A stretch of DNA of 64,000 bases from NCBI RefSeq assembly GCF_900660645.1, contig NZ_LR215036.1, forward strand, positions 1,178,001 through 1,242,000. The letters are read 5' to 3'. Both the position numbers and the translations under genes were made by a program. Source of the DNA: Mycoplasmopsis citelli (GTDB taxonomy: Bacteria > Bacillota_I > Bacilli_A > Mycoplasmatales > Metamycoplasmataceae). Positions 37,805 to 49,073 of the stretch are shown here, piece after piece (the stretch's first letter is position 1; every line of letters starts with the position of its first letter). The notes under the pieces are model-generated. The model made no database searches and was not told the DNA's origin. It saw only the letters and a program-made list of their open reading frames with translations.

Positions 37805-39359
37805 ATTTATCTTCTTTTTTCTTAGATCAAACAACTTTGCCTCGAAATCATGTTTGAAATGGTTTTATTGTTTTTAATTGTTCGAAATTATTTAAATTAA
37901 ATATATCTTCTTCATAAAGAATAAAATTAGCAAGGTAATCTTTTTGAATTTGCCCCATTATTTTTTCTGCATTCATAAAATAAGCAGATCCCTTTGTATA
38001 TGCATCTATTGCATCATAAATAGTGACTCTTTGCTCTTTGTTTGGATGATTAAGTGCTGCATAAATATTATTTAACGGATTTAAAGGAAATACTAAATGG
38101 TCTGTTGACATTCCGACATGAACTTGTTTTTTAAGAGCGGATTGAAAAGGTAAAAAGCTTTCATGGAGTTGATCGGAAAACTTATAGTTAATAGAACACA
38201 TTTCAAAAGCAACGGGGATATTACTTTGAGATAATTGTGTAAGTAAATTATCATCTAAATATGAAGCATGAATAATTGCATTTCTTGCTTTATTTGTTTT
38301 GCTGACTTTTTGATATTTTTTTATTAATGAGGCAATAGCATAATTACCAATTGCATGCGTAGTTATTGCTAAACCTAATTTATTAATCCTTGCGACATAT
38401 TTATCAAAATCACTATTTTCAGTATAAGGTTTTAAAGCTTTTTGTTGAAATTTTTGAGCAAGTTCTTCATCAAAAGCTGCTGTTTTTGAATAAACAGTGC
38501 CATCAGCAAAAACTTTAATTGCCCCTAATTTGTGATTATCAGGTAATGTAATTGTTTCTTTTTTGTTAATAAAATCTTCTAATCATTTTGGTTCGGTTAA
38601 TCATAGTTGGTGATAAACTTCTAAAGATAATTCATCTTTAAGTAGTTGAATTTGCTCAAGACTTTGTTCTCAGGTTGAATTTCTTAAATCACAAGTATAA
38701 ATCCCAGTTAAGCCTAATGAATTTGCATATTTGACATAATCCTTAAGATAATTAGCTTCTCTTTTAATATGTGAATTAGACATGAGACTATCAACTCTTC
38801 AAGTTATCATTTCTCTAACAAAACCAGTAGGTCATCCTTGTTCATCTAATTCAATAATTGAACCAGGATCGATAATATTTTTCTTAAAAGCTTTAAGTCT
38901 TTTTAAAGCCTTAGTGTTATAAACTCCTGAGTGATAATCATTTCTTCATAAAAATAAAGCCACTTTTTCAAGCATATGGTCAAGATCTTCTCTTGTGGGT
39001 AATTTAGATTCTTTTAAGTTTAATTCACTTAAACCATAGCCAATTAAAACACTGTTTTGTTTAATGTTATGCTTGCTTTGATATTGTTTAATTAAATTTG
39101 CTATATCAGCAAAACTTTTTGCAGAACTAATATTTAAATAATGCATATATTTAGCAGAATAAAAGAAATGAACATGGCTATCAATAAAACCAGGGATAAC
39201 AACTTTTCCTTCTAAATTGATGATATTGCTTGGTTTTTGACTTAGGATTTCCTTATTTGATCCAACTTTTAAAAAGTTATCTTTTTTTAAAAGAAAAGCT
39301 TGTGCAAATTGTTCATTTGAAAGATATACTTTCCCATTGATAAAAGCGGTTGTTTTCAT
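37803..39359 (-). CDS. Amidohydrolase family 3 protein (YtcJ-like)
   Basis: A 518-residue metal-dependent hydrolase. VVIPGFIDSHVHFF carries the His-X-His metal site of the amidohydrolase superfamily, and later THAIGNYA, IIHASYL and STDHLVFPLNP supply the remaining ligands. IKVFADGTVYSKTAAF matches the YtcJ subgroup. No signal peptide. The substrate is unknown; N-substituted amino acids or formamides are known for relatives. The gene stands alone with its own promoter 7 nt from the ATG. Confidence 0.82.
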
Positions 39360-39366
39360 TAAATAA

Positions 39367-39372
39367 ATTATA
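39367..39372 (-). promoter_or_regulatory. -10 box of the amidohydrolase gene, leaderless
   Basis: TATAAT ends 7 nt before the ATG at 39359. Confidence 0.5.
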
Positions 39373-39464
39373 ATTTATTCTTTATTATTGAAGTTTGAAT
39401 ATATCAATAAAAATTTATGTAAAAACTAGAAATTTAGATTTTTTTGTTATTAATTTAATTAAAT

Positions 39465-39504
39465 AAAATTCAGTTGTCTACATTTAGTCGACAACTGAAT
39501 TTTT
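39465..39504. terminator. Strong terminator after hsdS remnant
   Basis: AAAATTCAGTTGTC and GACAACTGAATTTTT form a stem of at least 13 bp with T tracts on both strands. It ends the minus-strand hsdS transcript. Confidence 0.85.
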
Positions 39505-39523
39505 ACTAAATTTCTTCTGCTAT

Positions 39524-40381
39524 CTATTGTTGAACTATTTGTTTTGTTAATTCAATTTTTTGATCAGCTCATTGAACAACATCTTTAATAACTAATTTTT
39601 GCACTGCTGAAATTAAAGTTTCCATAAATTCAAAATCAATTTTTTCATTTTTTGTGGGTAAAATAATTTCTTCATTTGAAGCTTTTTCCCAAGTACACAT
39701 ATAATCGTAATTGAATTTTTCTTTTAAGAATTTTAATGAGCTAGATAAAAATAGTCCTGTTTTTATAGACATATAAAATAACGTTTTCATAGAGAAAACT
39801 CTTGCATGAGTCACCATTTTATAATCAAAATTTCTGTAAAAAGCATTACCAAACATATCAATTGTTATTGTATTTTTATTAAATACTTTTGCGTTTACAT
39901 CAGTTTTACCAATTATTCCATTATTTGTAAGGCCGGAAGAAACAACAAATATTCCTTTATTATTTATGTGTTTCTTTTGAATATCAAAATTTCCGTTAAA
40001 TCCTTCGAATAAATCTTTAATTTTATATTTTTCCCAATTTAAACTTAATGATTTATCATTTAATAGTCTTCTTATCGCTAAGTCTTCTTCCTTAGTTAAG
40101 TTAAAATCTTTAAGACCTGTAGCAGTTAAATAAGCTTCCAGCTCAGCGATTCTTTGAGCTTCCAGCTCTTTAATAAAATTATCTATAAATTTATAATCTA
40201 TTTTACCTTCAATAGTAGGTAGAAGTATTTTTTCTTTTTTAACCTTACTTCAATGGGACTTATTATTTCAGGAATATTTTTCATAAATTGCATTTCTTAT
40301 TATCGAAATAAAAAACAAATATTGATTATTCGTAAATTTTCTATCTTCTATAAAATCAATTGAGATAGATGGGAAAAACAT
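39524..40381 (-). pseudogene. hsdS: Type I restriction specificity subunit, N-terminally truncated
   Basis: A 285-residue frame that begins inside the first target-recognition domain. It then has the central conserved helix (LLPTIEGKIDYKFIDNFIKE, then two near-identical ELEA heptads), a complete second recognition domain (SLNWEKYKIKDLF to the ILPT motif), and a matching C-terminal helix. A normal HsdS is about 100 residues longer at the N-terminus; here an in-frame stop lies just before 40381. No hsdR or hsdM is in the window. It may be a silent cassette for recombination with an expressed hsdS elsewhere, or simply a remnant. A transposase lies 150 nt upstream. Confidence 0.75.
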
Positions 40382-40444
40382 GTGGGTAAGAGTATATTAG
40401 TTAAAATACATCTCTTAAAGCAATTAAATTATACAACACAAAAT

Positions 40445-40472
40445 GGAACAATTTTAAAATTGTTCCTTTTTT
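40445..40472. terminator. Terminator after transposase gene
   Basis: GGAACAATTTT and AAAATTGTTCC form a perfect 11-bp palindrome followed by T6 on the plus strand and ATTTT on the minus strand. Confidence 0.7.
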
Positions 40473-40530
40473 AATTCTCTAAAAAGAATATCAAAATTGA
40501 TTTTTTTAAAATAATTTAATGTATAAAAAG

Positions 40531-41700
40531 TTAAATAAAAATTAAATTTTCATTGCTTTTGGTGTTAAAAAGGAGAATTGTTTTAAAAGTATCAACCCCA
40601 AAAACTGCGAACTTTTTCTTGCCATATTTTTTTATGTGGTGTGATATAAACGCCTCTGTATGTGAACCGATATGATATTCTTGTTCAAAGTCCTTAATAA
40701 AGTCTTTATTATTTTTAATATATTTTATGAAATCTTGTAAAAGTTTCTTTTTGATTTTAGAGATTTTGTCTCATTTATTTTTAAATTCATATACAAGAAT
40801 TTGAAGTGCCAACTCTCACTTTCCTTGTAAGAGCAATAACTTAATAGTTTTAAATAAGCTTACTTCATAAGTAAGCAAATAATCTAGAAAAATTTTCTTG
40901 TTTTCAGTTTTATATTTTCCAAAACCACAAAGAGAAAAGAGTTTATGAATAATGTGAAATCAATCCAAAATGTACTTAGCGTTTAAAGCTTTAGCAAGTG
41001 TCTTAATAAAAGAGGCGCCATCACCATAAATAATAATTTGATCAAAATCATTCCCATATATTTCTTCAATTTTACTTCTTATAGTTTCAATATAAGCATC
41101 ATCAATTCCGCTACCACTTTTAGTTAAAGCCAATTCTACAATAACAGTTTTGTGAACAATTTCATTATTTGAATTTTTACCTTTATGAGCTACTATTACT
41201 CGAACACGATTTTTGTTTATTGTATTTGAACTATTGCGTAAATCTAAAAACGTATCATCTACTTCCAAATACAAAATTCTTCCGCTATCAGTTGGTTGTT
41301 TGAAGTTGATCTTTTGTTGTTGGGTTTGGGATTTTAAAATATTAGTAATTGTCTTAGCACAAATCATATTTTGATATGCAATTTCTTTAATAGCTCGATT
41401 AGACATCCCTTCCTTTTTTAAGGCAACAACATTTTCAATAATTGAAAGGTCAATATTTTTGTGTTTTGGAATAGTTCAAATAGGATTATTATCATAAAAA
41501 TGATATTGGTTTTGCTTATCGATAAATAAATATCTTTTAAAATTAAATACCCCTTGTTTTGATTTAATTTTTCGACAACGAATTTGACGAATGTTTCATC
41601 CTAAATCTTTACGGGCTTGGGAATGAGCAAAAGCTTGCTCTTGTTCAAAAAACAAACTTTCCAAATGCTCTTTAATTAATCTCTGGGCATTTTCATTCAT
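40531..41700 (-). mobile_element. UPF0236 / ISLre2-family transposase
   Basis: A 389-residue, apparently intact transposase-like protein. N-terminal RRC/HTH-like part (RQIRCRKIKSKQGVFNFKRY), MSNRAIKEIAYQNMICAKTI helix-turn-helix, and the core YLEVDDTFLDLR and IIIYGDGASFIKT with likely catalytic Asp residues match the UPF0236 family linked to ISLre2 elements. A TATAAT box is 6 nt from the ATG. I could not fix the element's terminal inverted repeats, so only the gene is given. Two TGA Trp codons are used, consistent with long residence in mollicutes. Confidence 0.78.
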
Positions 41701-42060
41701 AGCAATATTATAACGCTAATTTTAAATCAAAAAACTTCTTATGATATTAAAGATTAGTATTATATTTGTATTTAATTAAATACTGATATTAAAAAATAAT
41801 ATTATATTTATTATTTATATTCTTACTAGAATATAAAATATTATTCTTAATTTATATACTATACTTACTATTTATATTTAATTTAAATATATTAGATGCA
41901 ATTTTAACATATATTAAATAAAATCTTTTAAATACTTACATTATTTTTTCTAATCATAAAATTAAGTATTATATTTACTTTTATTTAAGTAAAAAATTTT
42001 AAAATTTTAATTTTTAGATTTTTTAAGTAATTATCAAAGAAATAATTTTATTTTTGAAAA
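41701..42060. other. Extremely AT-rich gap
   Basis: About 360 nt of roughly 90 percent A+T with many degenerate TATTATATTTA-type units and small inverted repeats (for example AGTATT with AATACT around 41757-41782). No frame, no RNA. It may contain the unseen IS end. Confidence 0.5.
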
Positions 42061-42085
42061 TACCGCATTTTAATGTGATTTTTTA

Positions 42086-42121
42086 GTACTTTTTTATTTT
42101 TTATTTTTTGCACGTTAAAAT
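42086..42121 (+). promoter_or_regulatory. Array promoter 1 (coiled-coil copy 2)
   Basis: GTACT (42086-42090), 25 nt, then TAAAAT (42116-42121) preceded by CACGT. A small inverted repeat (GCATTTTAA-GTG with GCAC-TTAAAATGC, about 42065-42123) overlaps the -10 region and is unique to this member. Confidence 0.6.
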
Positions 42122-42160
42122 GCAAATATAAACATAAAAATAAACAGGAAGGAATATAAA

Positions 42161-45100
42161 ATGAAACCTAAAACTAAAAAAATATTACTTTCATCTTCAC
42201 TTGGAGTTAGTGTTTTAGCTACAGGAGTAGGAATAGGATATTTATTCTCGTCGCTAAATTATGAAAATAAAATTTCCAAACTTAAACAAACAATTTCTCA
42301 ACTTAATGCTAAACTCAATTCATTAAAAGCTCAAAATCAAAATGACAAAACTAAAATTACTACTTTACAAGCAAAACAACAAAATTTAGAAACAATGATT
42401 AAAGACCTACAAGATTCCAAAATTTCAAATAGTGATTTTTCTGAATCCTTAAATGCTCTTTCACAAGAATTAAAAAGCGGAAAAACTGTTGTTGAAGTTA
42501 TTAAAAACGTTGGATATAAAGACCTTAAAACTCCAATTATGGATTTTAAAAATGATTTAAAAACAAAAATAGATTTATTATCCACAACTTTAAAACGGGC
42601 TTTAGAAAGTAATAAAAATCTTACAAACGAAACAAAAGATGCAATTAAAAATTCCCTTTTAAAAGCTCAAAAGTTTCTTGATAATATCAACGAAAATAAT
42701 TTTGATGATTTACCTAAGACCACAGTAGCTTTTAATAATTTATCTAAAGCTCAGAAAATCTATTTAGCACAATTATCTACTGCCATTGACTTAATGAATG
42801 AGCAAATAGCTATTCATCAAAGTGAAGTGAGTTCTTTAGAAAAACAAATTTCTCTAAGAGACCAAAAAATCAAATTACTTTCTGAAAAGCTTGCTGATAA
42901 TTTAAGTTTTTACTTACAATTATTAGAAGAATTTAAAACTACCTTAAATGATTTTGATAATTTAAAACTGCAAAGCCTTAATACTACTAAAGTTAATGAC
43001 CTTAAAGCCAAAATACAAATAACTTTAGAGCTTATAGCTACTAAAAAAATAGTCTTTGAAGAATTGCTTAATAAAATGAATTCATCTTTAAAACAAGCTC
43101 AAGCAGATAGTGATTATTCAAATGTCTTTAGTTATGATGTGGACACTGTCCAAAACTCTTTTGAAGAAGTAATTAGAAATTTTGAACAAATTCGTCTTGA
43201 TACTATTTCATTGTTGATGGGAGAAAATAATGCTAAAACTCTTCAAATTCTAGCTCAACAAAAGCAAATTGAATCTTTAACTACTCAAAGTGAAAATCTC
43301 CAAGTTCAAGTTGATGCTTTAACTAAAGATAAAACTTCTTTAGAAGCTACTATTGCTGAAATTAAAAAGGATTTAATCACCAACTTAGGTTCAATGCTTG
43401 ATAGTCAAATTTCATCCCTTACCGGAATTGAAACCACTATTAGATCTTCAACTGTAAGTGAGGCGATTACTTTAGCTGATAGACTTAAAACTCAAATTGA
43501 CGCTCTTAGAGACATCAAAACCAAATACAGTGCTGATAATTACACCGAAACCTTTTCTCCTGTTGTGAAAAAAGCACTTGATTCAGCTCAAGCAGTTATC
43601 GATGAGTACAAAAGCAATGTTTTAGATGTTTTAAAAGCTCAGTATGAACAAACAAAAGCAAGTTTAAACAAAACTCAAAGTGAACTTGAAATAACTAAAA
43701 CTGAGCTTGATAGTAAGCAAAAAGAATTAGCATCAACTCAAAACACTTTACAAGAAGTTCAAGCTCAATTAGCTCAAAACAAAAAAACGTTAGAAACTAC
43801 TAACGAATTGTTAACTAAAGCTCAAACTCAACTTAACTCTTTAAATGATGAAATTGATAATAATAAAGCTCAAGCCAAAATCTCCTACAATGCTGTTAAA
43901 GAAGTATATGATAATCTTAAAGCCAAAGCAACTACTTTACTTGGAGTAGCTCAAAGCGGAGTGGATTTAACAACCTTACAAAATCAACTTGCTCAAAGCA
44001 TTCCAAATTTTGATGAAAACGCTACTTTAGACCAAATGCAAGCAAGCATTAAAGCCTTAATTGATTTTTCAACATCGCTTAATAATGCTTATGGTGATGT
44101 TTTACAAAAAGATTACGATTCTCAAGCTCAAAAACAAACTCAAATAATCACATCATTGCAAGCATCAAAAGAACAAATCCAAAGAGAATTAAATTCTTTA
44201 AATTCTGAACTGGCTAATAACAAAACTCAAGCCAAAAGTTCTTATGAGGCTGTTAAAACAGTCTATGATACTCTTAAAAGCAAAGCACAAAACTTTCTTA
44301 GTCAATTAGATTCAAGTGTTAATAGTGATAAGTTAACCCAAGAATTAGCAAAACCAATTATAACTTTTGATGAAAACGCTACCTTAGAAGAACAACAAGC
44401 AAGCATTAAAGCTCTAATTGAATCTTCTACAAGACTTAATGATCTTTACAGAAATACCTTACAACAAGATTATGATGCTAAAGCTCAAAAACAAACTCAA
44501 ACCATCACAACATTACAATCATCAAAACAGCAATTTGAAAGAGAATTAAATTCTTTAAATGAAAAATCTTCGCAATTTAAAAGTGCTTTATTAATAAATC
44601 TTAACAAAGCAATTTCTGATTATAATGCTAAATTAAATTCAGCTAAAACACTTGTTGCTAATGCTAAGAAACTTTCAATAAACACTGAAGTTTTAGAAAA
44701 TTTAACACAAGCAACTGTTTTACCAACAAATGCCGATACTCCAAATGATCAAATTAAATTATTAAAGCAATATGATGAAAGAATTAATAATCTAAATAAA
44801 GAATCATTAAATATTCAAGATTTAATGATTAATAAAAATAAAGAAAATTCAAACAAGCAAATTGAAAATATAAATAACCAATTAAATCAATCAAATCAAC
44901 AAGTTTCTTCTCTTAGAAATCAATTAAACGATGTTAAATCAAGACTTTCAGCTAAAACCGAAGAAACTATCCAACAAGAAAATCAAATTACCCAACTAAA
45001 CTCTGAACTACAAACCCAACTTAATCAAGTTAAGGAATTAAGCAGTAAGTTGCTTAATTCTAAAACCTACCAGAGACTAAACAATTCTTTATTTGTTTTA

Positions 45101-45901
45101 TCTGAATCATATAAGCGTCGAATTTCTAAAGCCCAACAAGAATATAAAATCAATCACCCTAATCAAAATATGTCTTTAACTGATAAAATTGACGTTTTTG
45201 TTTCAAAAGAAAATATCGATTATTCAAAAAGTATTTTTGATTTAACACCAACAGAAAATCAATCTTCTTTAATCACATCTCCAAATACTCAAAACACTCT
45301 AGTAGTTAAATATGTTGATTTTAATGATTCTACAACTATAAATGGTAAACAAGATTATAAAATCAAAGAACAAATAATTCAGTATAACCCAAATCAAGGT
45401 GTAATTTCTTTCTTAATCTCTTCAAATCAATCAAAGAGAGAGCTTTTTGTAGTTTCAAGTGATTCTAAAAATCACTTAACATATAAACACTATTTGGGTA
45501 TCAAAGATATTAATTTCTCAAACCCCCAAGGAGAAAATACTCAAATTGACTTTAATTATAGTGTTCAAATTCTTGATGTTAAAGTAGTAGTTAAAAACCA
45601 ACAATATGTTTCTAAAATTCAAGGTAGACCTTGAGAACTTCAAACTCTTACTCCTTTAGAAACAAATAATATTCCAAATCTTTTTAACCCGCTTATTGAT
45701 CCTAATACTTTTTTAGATGATTCTATTTTAGAAGAAAAACTTTCTAAACTACCACCAGAAAAACAAAAACCAGCAATGGATGAACTGGAATTGCTTTATC
45801 CTAATTCTAATATTCATAGTCCCAAATATGCAAGATTTTGAAACAAAACCAAAAAAAGATGAGATGACGCAAACCCTTGACCTTCAGAAAAAAACAATTA
45901 A
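42161..45901 (+). CDS. Large coiled-coil membrane-anchored protein, copy 2
   Basis: A 1246-residue paralogue of the 23531 protein. N-terminal membrane helix at about residues 8-30 (ILLSSSLGVSVLATGVGIGY), about 940 residues of Gln/Lys/Leu-rich coiled coil, then a C-terminal region of about 250 residues unlike that of copy 1, rich in Ser/Thr/Asn and ending with a Trp/Pro-rich tail. A block of about 119 residues beginning NKAQAKISYNAVKEVYDNLK is repeated immediately (NKTQAKSSYEAVKTVYDTLK); copy 1 has it once. AGGAAGGA precedes the ATG. It is expressed from the shared array promoter and followed by a transglutaminase-fold pseudogene. Confidence 0.8.
43858..44575 (+). repeat. Two tandem 119-residue coiled-coil modules
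   Basis: In-gene duplication inside the 42161 protein. Both units contain N-K-(A/T)-QAK, then FDENATL--(Q)MQASIKALI-type and KAQKQTQ-I-(S/T)LQ landmarks at matching distances of about 357 nt. Confidence 0.7.
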
Positions 45902-45930
45902 ATATCACAGAATATCTGTGATATTTCTTT
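45900..45930 (+). terminator. Terminator after coiled-coil copy 2
   Basis: AAATATCACAG pairs with CTGTGATATTT around five bases, followed by CTTTT. It overlaps the stop codon. Confidence 0.75.
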
Positions 45931-45953
45931 TATATTTTTGATATAAATACCGT

Positions 45954-45959
45954 TATAAT
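45954..45959 (+). promoter_or_regulatory. -10 box of transglutaminase-fold copy 2
   Basis: TATAAT after ACCGT, 9 nt before the ATG at 45969. The CCGT is shared with the array promoters, but no GTACT lies 25 nt upstream. Confidence 0.5.
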
Positions 45960-45968
45960 TAAAATAAT

Positions 45969-48210
45969 ATGAAGTTTTTCAAATCAAAAACCAAGAAATT
46001 TACATTACTTTTAACTATCACATTAGCTACTACAGCTTTGGTTTTTTTAACTCCAAGTCTTTCGTTTCCAAAAGAAACAAGCATTTCTTCATTTCCACAA
46101 AAATCTTATACAAACATCATAAATATCAAATCTAAAAAGGACCCATTAGAAAACGAAAATCAATCTCCAACAATACCAAGAAAAGATTCGTCAAACTCAA
46201 ATGATGTATTAAAAAAAGAAACACCTTTAAATCCAAAACCAAATAAGAATGCTAGTCCATTAGAATCAAGTGAAACAAAAAACAATTTTAATAATAAAAA
46301 ATTACAAACACCTAACTCGCCTCAACCACCTAAAAAAGCATCATCAAAACCAGGATTATCAGATTGAAATCAAGAATATTTGACAAAACTGAAAAGCAAA
46401 CTTCAAAAAATTGTCTTAGATTCAAAAGAACTTCCAACTTCAAAAGATTTTTCAGCATTTTTCAGCGATAGTATTAATTCAATTGACCAAGCAAAAAATA
46501 TTGATGACTATTTTGAAATTCGCAGAACAAATTGAAACAAAATTTTTGAAAATTATAATACTTGGAAAGAAACATATTTAAATAAACCTCAATTATTTGA
46601 TTATTCAGAAGATATACAGGATTGAAATAATTTATTTTCTATAAAATCAGATGATATTTATACATGAACATCTGATAACAAAAAATACCAACATGATATT
46701 ACTTAAAAGATTTTTATATTTATAAATTACAAGAGCAAATTAAGTTATATGAACAATATCCTTACTATCTTCAACCTTTAGAAAGATTAAAAAAACTTTT
46801 ATATTACTACCAAAATAATTATGATGAATTAGTGAATTTTCAATGAGGAATAGATAAAAATAATAAGTTCTCGCTAGACCCTAGCAAATACTATAGTGGA
46901 AATTATCAATTAGTTCAAATTAATGACGAATACATTAAAAACTGACTTAAATACTATCAAAGATGAAATTGAATTTTTGTAAATAAAGAAGAGCAAATCA
47001 CAAAATTGAAGATAAAAATATTCAAGCTTTAAAAATAGATGAAAAATTTAAAGATAATAAAATAATTAGTGATTATATGAAAAGACAAATTAACTTTGCT
47101 CCAGATATTTATGATGAGCTTTGAACCGCAAACCCACAACATCCCGAAAAAGTAAATATAAATGATGTTAAAAAGCAAAACTCTAAAGAACTGTACACAA
47201 AATACGAAAATACTAATATTCAAACAATAGACGAAATAAATAAATTAAATTTAAAATTTAATAATTTTAAAAATACATTAAATTTTGAGCCTAAAAAAAT
47301 TAACGTCGAAAACAAGGAATACGAATTTTATGATACTAGCCAATTGAAACATTTTGATTACGAAAAATTTTATAAATATCAAAATTTTTTATCACTAAAA
47401 GACAAACGTGGTATAGGTTCTTTGAATACTTTCAATATCTATAATAATTTATTATGAGAGCGGCCAAACTTATTTTCTGATGGTTTATATAAATCTATAT
47501 ATTCAGAACTAATAAAACCTGTTCATAAAAGAACAAAAGATAATAATTATATAGTAGATCGTACAATCCCTCTAACCGAAGAAGAAATTAAACAAGGCAA
47601 AAGCACTTTTACTGACGCAAAATGAATTAACCCAATTCCCGAATACAAAAAATGATTTAATCATTGAAAAGAAATTTTACCTAAAATTATCAATAATACT
47701 TGAGATGATAAAACCAAAATCAAAGCAGTAGCTTATTATATTGCTACTAATTCTTTATATCTATCTCCTATAAAACATAAATTTAACTATAATGGATATG
47801 GATTTTATAATCCATCTCAAATTTTTACTAATGATCCTGAAATTCAATGCGTTGGATATTCGATGAATTTAGCTGCAGCACTAACAATTTTAAACATTCC
47901 AGTTCGAATTTTAGGTGGACCTGTTGCAATAGATGTTTCTAATCCTGTTCCAGATGGATATCACGCTTGAAACGAAGTTTATGTTGATGGAAGATGAAAA
48001 GCAATTAATTTAACTTGATTTGATTATAGCGAAACAACTAATTTTTCTAAAGAAACTTTCGAACTTAAAGATGATGAAGACTTATTTTTAGAAAGAAGTT
48101 CTAAACATATGGACCAATTTAAACTTGAAATTAGTTCATATGAAACTACTATAATGTTTTTTAAAAATCCTAAAGAATACGAATACAAAGATCTTCCTGA
48201 AAGTATTTAA
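45969..48210 (+). pseudogene. Transglutaminase-fold protein, frameshifted copy 2
   Basis: Paralogue of the 26746 gene with an N-terminal anchor (LLLTITLATTALVFLTPSL) and a longer Pro/Ser/Lys-rich stalk. The first frame stops at 46706. Homology resumes in a second frame (KDFYIYKLQEQIKLYEQYPY) and shifts again near 46997-47008, where one base is missing relative to copy 1. The last frame continues to 48210 through the C-terminal core. Cys and His of the triad are kept (QCVGYSMN, GYHAWNEVYVDG), but the catalytic Asp is Asn (KAINLTWFD, codon 48007-48009). Two shifts plus a lost catalytic residue make it inactive unless sequencing errors or recoding are involved. Confidence 0.78.
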
Positions 48211-48249
48211 ATATTTTTAATGATATATATCGCATTTTCAAAAACCCGT

Positions 48250-48291
48250 TATAATCTTAATGGAGCAATACATAATTTTTGCTCCATTAAG
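48250..48291 (+). ncRNA. Promoter followed at once by a long hairpin, copy 1
   Basis: TATAAT (48250-48255, after CCCGT) is followed directly by a perfect 13-bp stem, CTTAATGGAGCAA and TTGCTCCATTAAG. There is no T tract and no reading frame. A similar structure lies at 50068-50107. It could be a small RNA or a structured leader. Confidence 0.4.
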
Positions 48292-48347
48292 TATTTATTA
48301 TTAAAATACTAATTTTCAAAAATAAAAATTAAATTTAAACTCCTAAT

Positions 48348-48395
48348 AAATTTTTGATTTTTCTTAATTTTATGTCATTTTTTAATCAAAAATTT
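48348..48395. repeat. 12-bp inverted repeat
   Basis: AAATTTTTGATT and AATCAAAAATTT, 24 bases apart, in the gene-free stretch 48211-48604. All but two pairs are A-T; function unclear. Confidence 0.4.
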
Positions 48396-48422
48396 CTTCA
48401 TAAAAATAACGATTTTTGATTT

Positions 48423-48480
48423 TATAATCGGATCATTAATAAAAAACTAAGTCTTAGCATCTCCTTAGACTTAGTTTTTT
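48423..48480. terminator. Terminator with a -10 box 13 nt before it
   Basis: AAAAAACTAAGTCT (48441-48454) and AGACTTAGTTTTTT (48467-48480) make a strong bidirectional terminator. TATAAT (48423-48428) just upstream would make a transcript of about 50 nt. Confidence 0.75.
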
Positions 48481-48528
48481 TATCTTTTTTAGTTAATATT
48501 TAAAAATTTGATTTTTATACGATTTTTA

Positions 48529-48564
48529 GTACTTTTTTCTCCTTACACATTATCCCGTTATTCT
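48529..48564 (+). promoter_or_regulatory. Array promoter 2 (48605 pseudogene)
   Basis: GTACT (48529-48533), 25 nt, TATTCT (48559-48564) after CCCGT. Confidence 0.6.
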
Positions 48565-48604
48565 CTTTTTAGAAACATAAAATTAACCCTCAGGAGAAAT
48601 AAAT

Positions 48605-49068
48605 ATGAAGAAACTTGAAGATGTTTTAAAAAACTTAATAAATATTTTTTAAAAAATCAATTATCTCAAATAAAATCCAAACTCACTGAATATAAAACTC
48701 AAAAATTTCAAACTCTTATTAACATTTTAGAAACTAATTTTTATTTAGAAAAAGAATTAAATATTATCAATGAAATTTTAATATATGATGATTCATTAAA
48801 TACTCTTGAGAAAATTGAAACAATTTTACAAAGAAATGATGAAACTTGCTTTTTATTTAATTCATTCTTTAGAAAATTAATATTAAACATCAAAGAAACA
48901 TCAAAGAAACATCAAAGAAACATCAAAGAACAAATATCTTCTACAGAATTACAAATAAAACTTTTATTGCTCAAAAAGTGTAAATACTTATTTTCAAATT
49001 TAATTTTTAAGTATATAAATTCATTTAAACTATATTTAAAAACTAAGACAAAATATAAGTTGTCTTAG
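48605..49068 (+). pseudogene. Array-family gene, frameshifted and carrying an 11-bp tandem repeat
   Basis: ATG with a good CAGGAGAA site opens MKKLEDVLKNLINIF, then stops at a T6A6 run; one base later the frame is open for about 140 codons (NQLSQIKSKLTEYKTQKFQT, then the module start DDSLNTLEKIETIL). Inside it, four perfect copies of an 11-bp unit interrupt the module, so the downstream frame depends on copy number. The tail is Lys/Leu-rich and stops in the terminator. It looks like a decayed or switchable member of the array family. Confidence 0.6.
48885..48928 (+). repeat. Four tandem copies of an 11-bp unit
   Basis: Unit AAACATCAAAG, perfectly repeated four times, then AAC. Because 11 is not a multiple of 3, gain or loss of a copy shifts the reading frame. 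Confidence 0.9.
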
Positions 49069-49073
49069 TTTTT
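49038..49073. terminator. Terminator after the 48605 gene
   Basis: AAAAACTAAGACAA and TTGTCTTAGTTTTT pair around eight bases. Its arms resemble those of the 48441-48480 terminator, so the two bracket the pseudogene with related sequences. Confidence 0.8.

Noticed and set aside
41701-42060. Replication origin in the AT-rich gap
   Set aside because: No DnaA-box cluster and no dnaA or dnaN nearby; simple AT-richness is not enough.
48885-48928. CRISPR array
   Set aside because: The 11-bp units are directly adjacent with no spacers and lie inside a reading frame; no cas genes are seen.
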